Part shown: positions 7,316 through 14,633 of the stretch, piece after piece
Numbering within the stretch: position 1 is the stretch's first letter
How the letters are laid out: each line of letters begins with the position of its first letter
NCBI GenBank assembly: GCA_013289615.1
Contig: JABCZO010000008.1
Span: 1-64,000, forward strand
From: Gammaproteobacteria bacterium
Lineage (GTDB): Bacteria > Pseudomonadota > Gammaproteobacteria > Steroidobacterales > Steroidobacteraceae
Direction of reading: 5' to 3'
DNA: 64,000 nt
Notes under the pieces: model-generated
The model's input: the letters and a program-made list of their open reading frames with translations, nothing else
The model's database searches: none
What the model was told of the DNA's origin: nothing
Translations under genes and position numbers: made by a program

Positions 7316-9388
7316 TCAGTCGGCCACGCCGAGTTTGTGCATCAGGGCCAGGTAGCGCGGCTCGTTCCTCAGCGAATCGAACAAAGGGTCTACTCTGATA
7401 GTCAAGATTCCCGTCTGGTGCAGCCGGTCATCCCGCTCGAGCCAATCCAGTGCCGCTGCGTTATCGCCGCGCATTGCATAGACTTGAGCGATCTGGTAGG
7501 GAGCGTCGTCAGAATCTTGTGCTAGGAGATCCCGAAGCGCCGCATTTGCCTCCGCGCGTCGGCCGAGTGCCTGATAGGCCATAGCTAATGAGGCCCGGCG
7601 GTAAATTGGCGTTACTTCAGCCCCAGCCACAGAAAGCAGGTCGGTGAATTCGTGGCGAGCAATCAGAATTAGAGTCAGTAGGTAATACCCTGTTGCTTGG
7701 CTCGGGCTCAACTCCAGCGCCCGTCGAGCGTCGGATTCCGCTTCCGCCAGTTGACCGCCGAAAAAACGTGCGTTCGAGCGATCACTGTACGCACCGGCAT
7801 TGAGTGGATCCCTCGCTATCGCGCTTGACGTATCGCGAATAACTTGGTCGTAACAAGGTCCGGATTTACACCCCATGATTGCTACAAGCTCGACTGGCGT
7901 TGCAGCCGCCGGGTCGGACCGCCGTGCGGCGTCCGTCTCTGCAATGGCCTCTTTCCAGTCGTGGTCATAGGCCGCCTTCACCAAGGCGAGCGCGAAGTGA
8001 GCGGCGGCGTTCGTTGGGTCGAGCGCCAGAGCCTTCTGGGCCGCGGTGCGCGCCAACTCCGCGTCCTGGGCCGGATTCGCGTCGATGTATTCCATCAGGT
8101 TTACATATGCCTGCACTAGTTCTGCCCAAGCGGAGACGTAATTCGGATCTAGGCTCACGGCTCGTTGCAAAGCCCGGGCGGCTTGTCGCAAGTCGACTTC
8201 CGTCTGACGCGCAATCAAGGATCTGCTTTGCAGTAGCAATGAATAGGCATCCACGTTGCTGGTGCGGTCGCTGGATACAACGCCGGAATTCAGCGTGGCC
8301 TTTAGGGCCTGAACAACGGCGCCGGCGATTTCATCCTGCATCTGGAAAATGTCCTTCAGATCCCGGTCAAAAGTCTGCGACCAGATGTCATAGCCATTGT
8401 CGGCCCGAATGAGCTGCGCCGTCACGCGCACCTTGCGGCCGGCTTTGCGGACACTGCCTTCCAGGACGTGCGAGACACCCAGCGTCTTGGCGATCTCCGC
8501 AATCGTCGTCTGCTTGCCTTTGAAATAGAACGATGAAGTTCTGGCAATCACATGCAGACCGGGGGTTTTTGCAAGCTGATCGAGCAACTCCTCGGCCAGT
8601 CCATCGGAAAAGTATTCCTGATCGTGCTTCTCGCTCATGTCCGTGAAGGGCAGCACCGCGATCGACTTCTCTGAAATTGCGGAACCAGCAGGAGTCGCCG
8701 CAGCTGGGCCGGAGGCCACCGGGGCGGCTCCTGACTCAGTCTTCGCGTGCTTCGAGAGCCAGAGCTTGTCTGCCAACAGCGCGGTGAGTGCTACCGCGAC
8801 GACGGCGAATCCTGCCGCGAGCAGAACCCGGCGACGCCGTGGCTTGGGATGTGCCGCCGAACCTGTGCCGGCTGGCGTTCCAGCAGCCACAGCAGGAATT
8901 GTCCCCGGCATAGTGCGCTCAGGCTCGCGAATCGCGGCGATGAGCTTGGCCACGGCGGCATCCATACCTCCCGCCCGCGCATCGATCCAATGCGACTCGC
9001 CGAGGAAGTATTCCAGAGCCGGCGACAGCGGCGCGTCGTCAATCCGCAAGGCAATCACCGGGCGGCGTTTTGATGAGGCTCGCTCGACTTCCTTGCTGAC
9101 GTGCGCTGAGGCAATCGAATTCTCCGACAGCACCAGCACCAGGGCCTTGGCGTCACTGATCGATCGAACGATGGCATCGGCGTAAAGCGCTCCCCCCTTT
9201 ACGTCGCGCGGAGCAATCCAGCACGCCACGCCATGACGTTCCAGGGCCGCGACAACGGCATCCGCGACAGCGACGTCGCGGGAGGCATAGCTGACGAATA
9301 CTTTCGCGTCCAAGTTAGCGCCCGGGACTACTCCAGGCGAGCCGGTCGGCGGTGGCTCATCCACGGCTTTGGGCGTTTCGGCCGACAT
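7316..9388 (-). CDS. TIR domain - transmembrane - FlgO/TolB-like - TPR protein (copy 1)
   Basis: This is a 690-residue protein. Residues about 28-150 form a TIR_2-type TIR domain (VFVSYASRDVAVADAVVAAL, then WIAPRDV). The Glu of SAHVSKEVERA is at the position of the catalytic Glu of NAD-cleaving TIRs. A transmembrane helix follows at about 187-207 (VLLAAGFAVVAVALTALLA). Next is the FlgO/TolB-N-like module common in TPR adenylate-cyclase-like proteins (SIAVLPFTDMSEKHDQEYFSDG to WSQTFDRDLKD), and TPR repeats fill 390-690. It has a paralogue at 12392-14461 pointing the other way. TIR proteins may act in NAD+-depleting defence or signalling; enzymatic activity is inferred, not shown. Confidence 0.88.
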   Translation of the reverse strand: MSAETPKAVDEPPPTGSPGVVPGANLDAKVFVSYASRDVAVADAVVAALERHGVACWIAPRDVKGGALYADAIVRSISDAKALVLVLSENSIASAHVSKEVERASSKRRPVIALRIDDAPLSPALEYFLGESHWIDARAGGMDAAVAKLIAAIREPERTMPGTIPAVAAGTPAGTGSAAHPKPRRRRVLLAAGFAVVAVALTALLADKLWLSKHAKTESGAAPVASGPAAATPAGSAISEKSIAVLPFTDMSEKHDQEYFSDGLAEELLDQLAKTPGLHVIARTSSFYFKGKQTTIAEIAKTLGVSHVLEGSVRKAGRKVRVTAQLIRADNGYDIWSQTFDRDLKDIFQMQDEIAGAVVQALKATLNSGVVSSDRTSNVDAYSLLLQSRSLIARQTEVDLRQAARALQRAVSLDPNYVSAWAELVQAYVNLMEYIDANPAQDAELARTAAQKALALDPTNAAAHFALALVKAAYDHDWKEAIAETDAARRSDPAAATPVELVAIMGCKSGPCYDQVIRDTSSAIARDPLNAGAYSDRSNARFFGGQLAEAESDARRALELSPSQATGYYLLTLILIARHEFTDLLSVAGAEVTPIYRRASLAMAYQALGRRAEANAALRDLLAQDSDDAPYQIAQVYAMRGDNAAALDWLERDDRLHQTGILTIRVDPLFDSLRNEPRYLALMHKLGVAD

Positions 9389-9702
9389 TCCTTGCCTTCG
9401 ATGACGTTGTTGTCACCCAGAGCATGCGCCGAGGTAATCTGGTCGGCAAATCCGCCCCTAGTGGCCCGGTCGTCCAAACTTTCCGACCGAGAGCAATCGG
9501 CCGAAATCCTATTGTGGCGAATGGCAGCTCCGGGTCGCGCCACTTGACGCGCTCAGCGACCGGTCGTGGCCGGCTGCCGCCGGATGACTCACGCGTTGAA
9601 CATGCCCGTTGAAGGGCGCCAGAAATGGGAAGGTCCTGAAGCCGCCACTGGTTCGGATGATCTCCACCTAGGATGGTCGAATGGGCATCTGAATTTTGGC
9701 GC
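9389..9702. other. intergenic region with dispersed repeat copy A
   Basis: This region between the TIR gene and the higA stop has no gene I can support. It should contain the TIR gene promoter on the minus strand. From about 9570 to 9640 it holds one copy of a roughly 75-bp sequence that recurs near 12070-12140, listed separately. Confidence 0.45.
9570..9641 (+). repeat. dispersed repeat, copy A
   Basis: The block begins GGCCGGCTGCCGCCGGATGA and continues with GAACATGCCCGTTGAAGG and AAATGGGAAGGTC. The same blocks in the same order and spacing, with substitutions, occur at 12076-12142. Both copies lie in the intergenic region on the inner side of a TIR-TPR gene. The origin is unknown; it may be the end of a lost mobile element or a small transposon-like repeat. 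Confidence 0.55.
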
Positions 9703-9984
9703 CTATGCAGCTTTTCGTACCTTTATTTCGACGCGCAGGCCCGCCGCTGCCGCCATGTTAACGAGAGCATCCAGGCCAAACAGGTCGATTTTTCCACGCA
9801 TGAGGTCGGAGACGCGCGGCTGCGTGACACCGAACAGCTTAGCGATCTGGGCCTGGCTGAGGTCGGTGCGGGCTAGATGCGCTTTCAGAGCCATCATCAG
9901 GGCGGAGCGCAGCTTCATATTTTCAGCTTCCTCGTGCGTACCCTCGATGGCATCCCATACGCTAACAAATCGGTTCTTGCTCAT
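9703..9984 (-). CDS. higA: XRE-family antitoxin (HigA-like)
   Basis: This is a 93-residue DNA-binding protein. A helix-turn-helix of the XRE/Cro type is clear at about residues 40-70 (LSQAQIAKLFGVTQPRVSDLMRGKI), followed by LDALVNMAAAAGLRVEIKV, which is typical of the short HigA-type antitoxins paired with Gp49-like toxins. Its start overlaps the stop of the toxin gene by 4 nt (ATGA), the toxin-first order usual for higBA. It should neutralise the toxin and repress the shared promoter, where a perfect inverted repeat lies between -35 and -10 (10318-10335). Confidence 0.88.
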   Translation of the reverse strand: MSKNRFVSVWDAIEGTHEEAENMKLRSALMMALKAHLARTDLSQAQIAKLFGVTQPRVSDLMRGKIDLFGLDALVNMAAAAGLRVEIKVRKAA

Positions 9985-10217
9985 TGCTCTAGCTCCTTCG
10001 TCAAGTCGCGGTAGCGCTTCTCGGCCAGGTCCACATCCGTCTTGCTCGTCTTTTGTGTCTTCTTCTTGAAACAGTGAAGTACATAAACAGCATCGGCAAA
10101 TTTAGCTACGTAGATAACGCGGAACGCCCCAGCGGCGTCCCGAATCCGGATTTCCTGCACCCCGGAGCCAATCCTCGGCATGGGCTTCCAGTCATCCGGC
10201 TCGTGGCCTTGTTGCAC
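9981..10217 (-). CDS. higB: Gp49/HigB-like toxin (start codon uncertain)
   Basis: This is a RelE-superfamily mRNA interferase of the phage Gp49-like group (PF05973). REIRIRD-type strand (QEIRIRDAAGAFRVIYVAKF), then AVYVLHCFKKKTQKTSK and a C-terminal helix are all typical. The coordinates use the first usual start codon (GTG at 10217), giving 78 residues, shorter than the family's roughly 110. The same frame stays open upstream to an in-frame TAA at 10319 and encodes the family's N-terminus (KPVEFRGGSLDDLRAFPVAA...), but without ATG, GTG or TTG before it. Either an unusual start codon is used or the toxin has lost its proper start. Confidence 0.75.
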   Translation of the reverse strand: MQQGHEPDDWKPMPRIGSGVQEIRIRDAAGAFRVIYVAKFADAVYVLHCFKKKTQKTSKTDVDLAEKRYRDLTKELEQ

Positions 10218-10315
10218 TTGGTCGAGTTGATGACCCGCTTCACGCCGTGCCGCTACGGGGAACGCTCTAAGGTCGTCAAGAGAGCCGCCCCGGAATTCGA
10301 CAGGTTTACGATCGG

Positions 10316-10345
10316 ATTATACAATTATTTGTATATGGTACGCAA
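10316..10345 (-). promoter_or_regulatory. higBA promoter with palindromic operator
   Basis: On the minus strand, TTGCGT (10345-10340) and a perfect TATAAT (10321-10316) are separated by 18 bp, a good sigma-70 promoter. Within it lies TATACAA-ATAA-TTGTATA (10335-10318), a perfect 7-bp inverted repeat with a 4-bp centre, the likely HigA operator. The expected transcription start falls almost exactly where the family-conserved toxin N-terminus begins, so the leader would be very short or absent. Confidence 0.8.
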
Positions 10346-10350
10346 CCCGG

Positions 10351-10474
10351 TCAATTGAATCGATCGGGCGCACGTAGCATTTCAGCCGCTGCGGACAGGT
10401 TATCGCGAGCGATGTAGTCGTAAATGCCATCGAAGTCGGCAAGCTGCGCGAGCGAGCTCGATCCGCCAGGGCAT
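10351..10474 (-). pseudogene. parE toxin remnant, frameshifted and truncated
   Basis: The start ATG (10474-10472) overlaps the parD stop as TAATG and encodes MPWRIELARAA. After a frameshift the next frame gives DFDGIYDYIARDNLSAAAEMLRA and then a TGA at 10351-10353. These are the first and second parts of a ParE/RelE-type toxin, normally about 95-100 residues. The C-terminal half is missing, and the higBA promoter begins only 6 bp away. The toxin is therefore dead while the antitoxin frame is intact. Confidence 0.8.
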
Positions 10475-10737
10475 TAGCCCCGCGCCCGGCGGGCGCGGGC
10501 GGCCAACCGACGACGGCCACGCCGGATAACGTGGTTGATATCGAGTTCACCGGCCGGTCCGGAGTCGAGACCCCTCTGGATTTCCGACCGCAACCACGCA
10601 AGCTGCTCGCTGCGACGCTTTTGATGCAAGACCGCTGCCACGATAGCGGCTTCGCGGCTGCGATACGCGCCCGCGCGCACCTGCGAGGCCACGAATTCTT
10701 CGAGAGCGGCTGGAAGTTTTAACGGGGTGATGGGCAT
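10474..10737 (-). CDS. parD: ParD-like antitoxin (orphan)
   Basis: This is an 87-residue ParD/CopG-type antitoxin. LKLPAALEEFVASQVRAGAYRSREAAIVAAVL is the ribbon-helix-helix domain, split by its turn at AGAY. It is followed by the acidic/flexible toxin-binding tail (LRSEIQRGLDSGPAGELDINHVIRR). The C-terminus is unusually Arg/Ala-rich. Its cognate toxin gene immediately downstream is broken, so it may persist as an orphan repressor or anti-addiction gene. It sits head to tail with higBA on the same strand. Confidence 0.82.
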   Translation of the reverse strand: MPITPLKLPAALEEFVASQVRAGAYRSREAAIVAAVLHQKRRSEQLAWLRSEIQRGLDSGPAGELDINHVIRRGRRRLAARARRARG

Positions 10738-11081
10738 TGCTATTCCAGCTTAGATCACGAGCCTCAGTGGTCAAACCGGAAGATCGGCACCGTAGCGAAA
10801 ACGTAGCGTTTGATGCCGTTTCATGTGCCGCGGTGCCAAATTCGAGACAGGGCGGGCCTGCTAACTGGTTGAAATTAAAGTACCCATAAAATCATCTTTG
10901 CGACTTCGAACCTGAGGGTCGGGAGTTCGAATCTCTCCGGGCGCGCTAACCGATCAAGGTCTGGTCGGGCTGTCGAAACGGGAGAACCCGCGCCGAAGCG
11001 TACGTCCTGGGCCGCGAACTGCGCGCGCCCTGTCAATTGGCACGCCGCGCAGCGCCGCAGCCCAGGCGCGCATGTCCATAC
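10738..11081. other. intergenic region with tRNA 3' fragment
   Basis: This gap of about 340 bp lies between parD and the secreted protein gene at 11082. Apart from the tRNA-like 3' fragment at 10904-10946, I see no gene. The left half should contain the parD promoter on the minus strand. Confidence 0.45.
10904..10946 (+). other. tRNA 3'-end fragment (possible attachment-site scar)
   Basis: The sequence has the 3' half of a tRNA: an anticodon-loop-like CTTCGAA, a variable region, a T-arm GGGAG-TTCGAAT-CTCTC with canonical GTTCGAATC (10925-10933), and an acceptor-like CGGGCGC tail. The matching 5' half (D-arm and acceptor strand) is absent, so it is not a functional tRNA. Integrases often use the 3' end of tRNA genes as attachment sites and leave such duplicated ends. 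With toxin-antitoxin genes on one side and a DUF2958 fragment on the other, it is plausibly an island-end scar. Confidence 0.6.
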
Positions 11082-11864
11082 TTATTTGAAGGTCACGTCC
11101 GTGCGATCCAGGGAGTCGCGATGTGGAACGAAATCCACCATCGAGCCGAACGATGGAGCTATCAGCGCATCGGCCTTCAATGTCGCGCGAATCGCGGCGT
11201 TGACTTTGTCCAGCCCCTCGGCAGTGGGCGTCACGTAGTACACCCAGAAGGTGTTGGGCGACTCGGTGTGGATGCTCTCCTCATCGACCTCATATTCGAC
11301 CACTGAACCGTCTGCCAGAAGCTTCTCCATCAACGGCTCGAAGACGCTTTTGCTCAGTATATCCACTGCATCGTCCGGAGCCGTCGGCTTGAGTGCGTAC
11401 GACGAGCCGTGCGAATAGGCGCCTTTGTAGGTGCCCGCGCGCCAGTTGTAGTGACGGCTGACCAGGACGACGTCCGCATGCTTGGTAACGGAAGTGATGA
11501 CTCCCGTGGTAGTAGTGCTGGACTTCTCGAACGCGTCCAGTACCTTCATGAGGCCTGCGAGCGAGTGAGACGACCACCAGTTGTCGTGCGTGTAGCCGTC
11601 GGCGGTATGAACAAGATTGAAATCGTCGCCGTAGGCAATCAGGGTGCCATCGCCAACAGCCTGGTCCAGGATCTTCTGATTCGAGGGAACGGGCTTCTCG
11701 TATTCCGTCCACTTTGCACGCGGCACGGCCCAGAGGGAAACGTACGTATACATACGCTCCTTTTCCTTCGTATCGCTCGTTTGCGATTGCACACTGCCCG
11801 CAAGCGCAGCCAACACTGCGATCAGTGTGAGCTGCGCGATCCTCCTGTTGCGTTTCTCTTGCAC
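11082..11864 (-). CDS. secreted hypothetical protein
   Basis: This is a 260-residue protein. The first 28 residues are a signal peptide (basic RNRR, then a hydrophobic LTLIAVLAALAGSVQS). The mature part has two similar halves around MYTYVSLWAVPRAKW...YEKPVPSNQKILDQAVGDGTLIAYGDD and SVFEPLMEKLLADGSVVEYEVDEESIH, suggesting a duplicated ferredoxin-like (dimeric alpha/beta barrel-like) fold. The GTG start at 11864 is supported by a GGGAG Shine-Dalgarno 7 nt upstream. I do not recognise a named family; similar proteins of unknown function occur in soil bacteria. Location is periplasmic by prediction. Confidence 0.7.
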   Translation of the reverse strand: MQEKRNRRIAQLTLIAVLAALAGSVQSQTSDTKEKERMYTYVSLWAVPRAKWTEYEKPVPSNQKILDQAVGDGTLIAYGDDFNLVHTADGYTHDNWWSSHSLAGLMKVLDAFEKSSTTTTGVITSVTKHADVVLVSRHYNWRAGTYKGAYSHGSSYALKPTAPDDAVDILSKSVFEPLMEKLLADGSVVEYEVDEESIHTESPNTFWVYYVTPTAEGLDKVNAAIRATLKADALIAPSFGSMVDFVPHRDSLDRTDVTFK

Positions 11865-12075
11865 GGCTTGTCTCCCTTAATTTGTTTTTTCGCGTGAATC
11901 CGACCGGATTCCCGTAGCGACGCAGTATACGCCGCGCTTCGCGTGCCCACCGCAGGCTCGTCAGGCGATGGCCGCGCGTGAACGAGAACTCATCGTTGTC
12001 ATGGGGTGCCGCCGAGGACGTGACAATGCCCGCTTTCGGTGCATCAATTCCGATGCGCGGAAGACCGGCTCTAGC

Positions 12076-12142
12076 CGGCTGCCGCCGGATGAATCGCCCC
12101 ACTGAACACGCCCATTCAAGGTGCTCAAAATGGGAATGGTCT
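12076..12142 (+). repeat. dispersed repeat, copy B
   Basis: It starts GCCGGCTGCCGCCGGATGA, identical to copy A over its first 19 bases, and continues with GAACACGCCCATTCAAGG and AAATGGGAATGGTC, matching copy A at 9570-9641 with scattered substitutions. It abuts the DUF2958 fragment, which supports an origin in a mobile element. Confidence 0.55.
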
Positions 12143-12143
12143 C

Positions 12144-12269
12144 GGCGAACCGGAGCTCGGCTACGTGAGCCTGCACGGGCTCGTCGCGGCCCGCGGCCCT
12201 CTCGGCTTGCCCCTCGAGCGCGACCTCTACTTCGCGCCAGCACGCACGATCGCCGCCTACGCTGCGTAA
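12144..12269 (+). pseudogene. DUF2958 gene fragment (C-terminal 41 codons)
   Basis: The frame reads EPELGYVSLHGLVAARGPLG, then LPLERDLYFAPARTIAAYAA and a TAA stop. This is the characteristic C-terminal end of DUF2958 proteins, which are typical of conjugative plasmids and integrative elements. The family's N-terminal part is absent, since the frame does not continue upstream through the repeat. It is a remnant of a mobile element. Confidence 0.72.
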
Positions 12270-12391
12270 CGCGCGACATTGCGGCTACCAAGATAGTATA
12301 GGGGCGGGCATTCAGTTGGAGCGATCGTGCGGGCGGCGACTTGCAAAGTCCCCGCAGCGTCCAGCGCCGGCGTTCGGACAGGGAGAGCGGA

Positions 12392-14461
12392 GTGGCAGAA
12401 GGCAGCGGATCAGCACCGGTCAGCGACGCGGCGAAGCCCGCGCCACAGGCTGCGCCAGACCCTAGCCCCGCTGGTGCCGTGTTCATCAGCTACGCGTCCC
12501 AGGATTCCGGGGTCGCCCAGGCGCTGTGCACGGACCTGGAACGCCACGGCGTGGCGTGCTGGATCGCACCCCGCGACGTCCGGCCGGGGGACTTCTATGC
12601 CGATTCGATCGTGCAGGCCATCAACGCCTGCACGGTGCTGGTGCTGGTGTTGTCCCAGAGCTCGATAGATTCCGCCCACGTGCTGCGCGAAGTGGAACGC
12701 GCCAGCGCCAAGAAACGCCCGATCATCGCGTTCCGGGTCGACGCCACACCGCTGCCGCCGGGATTGGAATACTTCCTGAGCGCATCGCAATGGATCGATG
12801 CGAGCGGTGCCAGTGCCGAGCGCCTGTACCCGAAGCTGATCGAGGCGATTCGCAGCCGCAAGGCCACGCCACCAGCGCCGGAGACCGATCCACGCCCGTC
12901 AGCAGGATCGCGATCCAAAAGCGTGCTGCTGCTCCCCGCGGTGGCCGTGGCTGTCGTGATCGCGTTGGGGCTGGCCTATCTTGTCGCCGACCGATTCTGG
13001 TTCGCCAGGCGTGCCATGCCGTTACCGGCCGGCCCCAACAGCACTTCGCCGCGAGCCGCCGACGCTGCAGCCGCGGCATTTGCCCCGCCGGCGCACTCGA
13101 TCGCGGTGCTGCCGTTCGTGAACATGAGTGGCGATGCCAGGCAGGACTACTTTTCGGACGGGCTGTCCGAGGAGCTGCTCAATTCACTGGCAGCGGTCGG
13201 CGACCTGCAGGTGGCCGCGCGCACCTCCTCGTTCACGTTCAAGGGCACGGATGCGGACGTCGGCGTCATCGCCCGCAAACTCAATGTCGGTGCGGTGCTG
13301 GAAGGCAGCGTACGCAAGGACGGCAATCACGTCCGGATCACCGCTCAGCTCATCAACGCCCTGACCGGGTATCACCTGTGGTCGCAGACCTATGACCGGG
13401 ATTTGAAAAGCGTACTGGCGCTGCAGACCGAGATCGCCACCGCCGTCACCAAGGCGCTGCAGGCCACACTGCTGGCTGACGCCGCGACCAGCATCGAGGT
13501 TGGCGGTACGCAGAATCCAGCGGCATTCGATGCCTACCTGCGCGGCAAAAGCCTGGAGCGCGGAAACTTCGACAAGCAGACGACACTGGCGCGCATTGCC
13601 GTGTATTCGGAGGCCATCCGGCTCGATCCGAAATTCGCCAAAGCCTATGCGGGGCTCGCGAACGCAGAAAACCAGTACGCCAACAACTTCTCGCCCGATA
13701 CCGAAGTGCGTTCCTATTTCACCAGGGCGCGTGAGGCTGCGGAAAAGGCGATCGCACTGGCTCCCGAACTGGGGGACGCGCACGCATCGGTGGCGTATGT
13801 GCTGGAGAGAGGCTATCTGGAATTCGCGCATGCCCAGGCCGAATACGACCGTGCGCTGGCGTTGTCGCCCAACGATGCCGATGTGCTGCTGCGCTCCGGC
13901 GTCTATTTCACCACGATGGGACGAGCCGATGCCGGTCTCGCCGCGATGCGAAAGGCCATTCAGCTCGATCAGCTGAACCCCGTGAGCTATGCACGATTGA
14001 GTATTGCGCTTACCTACGCCCACAGGTACCGCGAGGCGATCGAGGCCGGCGAACGCGCGCTGCAGCTCAACCCGAATGATGACACCATACGCAACTACGT
14101 CGGCTTCAACCATCTGCTGCTCGGGGAGCTCGATGCCGCCCAGCCGTTATGTGCCACGGCAAAGCCGAGCTGGGGTGGCCGGCTTTGCCTGGCAGTCCTG
14201 TACGATAAGCTGCACCATCGACCCGAGGCCGAGGCACAGCTGGCGGCCATGAAGGCCGAAATGGGGCAGGGCGCGGCCTATCAATACGCTGAGATCTATG
14301 CACAGTGGGGCGACTTCCCTAAGGCGTTGGACTGGCTGGAAACGGCGTATCGGCTACCGGATCCCGGGATCGGTACGCTGCGCGTGGATAGCCTGGTCGA
14401 TCCACTGCGCGGCGAGCCGCGCTTCAGGGAGATCGAGCATAAGCTGCAGTTCCCCAACTAA
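12392..14461 (+). CDS. TIR domain - transmembrane - FlgO/TolB-like - TPR protein (copy 2)
   Basis: This is a 689-residue paralogue of the protein at 7316-9388 with the same order: TIR (AVFISYASQDSGVAQAL, WIAPRDVRPGDFYADS, Glu in SAHVLREVERA), one transmembrane helix at about 188-210, the FlgO/TolB-like module (SIAVLPFVNMSGDARQDYFSDG to WSQTYDRDLKS) and C-terminal TPRs. The GTG at 12392 is preferred because of a GGGAGAG Shine-Dalgarno and because it gives the paralogue's length; an upstream ATG in frame adds 17 non-conserved residues. The gene is transcribed away from copy 1 across the toxin-antitoxin and scar region. Confidence 0.87.
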   Translation: MAEGSGSAPVSDAAKPAPQAAPDPSPAGAVFISYASQDSGVAQALCTDLERHGVACWIAPRDVRPGDFYADSIVQAINACTVLVLVLSQSSIDSAHVLREVERASAKKRPIIAFRVDATPLPPGLEYFLSASQWIDASGASAERLYPKLIEAIRSRKATPPAPETDPRPSAGSRSKSVLLLPAVAVAVVIALGLAYLVADRFWFARRAMPLPAGPNSTSPRAADAAAAAFAPPAHSIAVLPFVNMSGDARQDYFSDGLSEELLNSLAAVGDLQVAARTSSFTFKGTDADVGVIARKLNVGAVLEGSVRKDGNHVRITAQLINALTGYHLWSQTYDRDLKSVLALQTEIATAVTKALQATLLADAATSIEVGGTQNPAAFDAYLRGKSLERGNFDKQTTLARIAVYSEAIRLDPKFAKAYAGLANAENQYANNFSPDTEVRSYFTRAREAAEKAIALAPELGDAHASVAYVLERGYLEFAHAQAEYDRALALSPNDADVLLRSGVYFTTMGRADAGLAAMRKAIQLDQLNPVSYARLSIALTYAHRYREAIEAGERALQLNPNDDTIRNYVGFNHLLLGELDAAQPLCATAKPSWGGRLCLAVLYDKLHHRPEAEAQLAAMKAEMGQGAAYQYAEIYAQWGDFPKALDWLETAYRLPDPGIGTLRVDSLVDPLRGEPRFREIEHKLQFPN

Positions 14462-14514
14462 GCGGACAGTGAGCTCGCTGAACCTGTACGCGATCGGGAT
14501 GTCGTGCCTGCGGT

Positions 14515-14540
14515 AGCGATAATGCCAAAGCATTATCGCT
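14515..14540. terminator. perfect 11-bp hairpin after TIR gene
   Basis: AGCGATAATGC and GCATTATCGCT form a perfect 11-bp stem with a CAAA loop, 54 bp after the TIR gene stop. No T-run follows, so it may be a weak terminator, an mRNA 3'-end stabiliser or an unrelated palindrome. Confidence 0.4.
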
Positions 14541-14556
14541 GCGCGTGTGAATCGGT

Positions 14557-14585
14557 AAAAAAGAAGCCGGCGCGAACCCGGCTTC
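14557..14585 (-). terminator. rho-independent terminator
   Basis: On the minus strand GAAGCCGG pairs with CCGGCTTC over 8 bp with a 7-nt loop, followed directly by TTTTTT. It lies 49 bp after the stop of the small secreted protein gene at 14634 and should end that transcript. Confidence 0.8.
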
Positions 14586-14633
14586 CGCTGGCCGCGGGCC
14601 CGTGGCCAGCGGCACTGACACTATGGCCTAGTG

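Larger units (their letters stand above)
11865..12391. other. intergenic region with repeat copy B and gene debris
   Basis: This stretch of about 530 bp separates the secreted protein from the second TIR gene. It contains the second copy of a dispersed repeat (about 12076-12142) running directly into a DUF2958 C-terminal fragment (12144-12269), then the presumed promoter of the TIR gene. No intact gene is visible. Confidence 0.5.

Noticed and set aside
10870..10950. Complete tRNA gene
   Set aside because: Only the T-arm and 3' acceptor-like part fit; no D-arm or 5' acceptor strand pairs with it.
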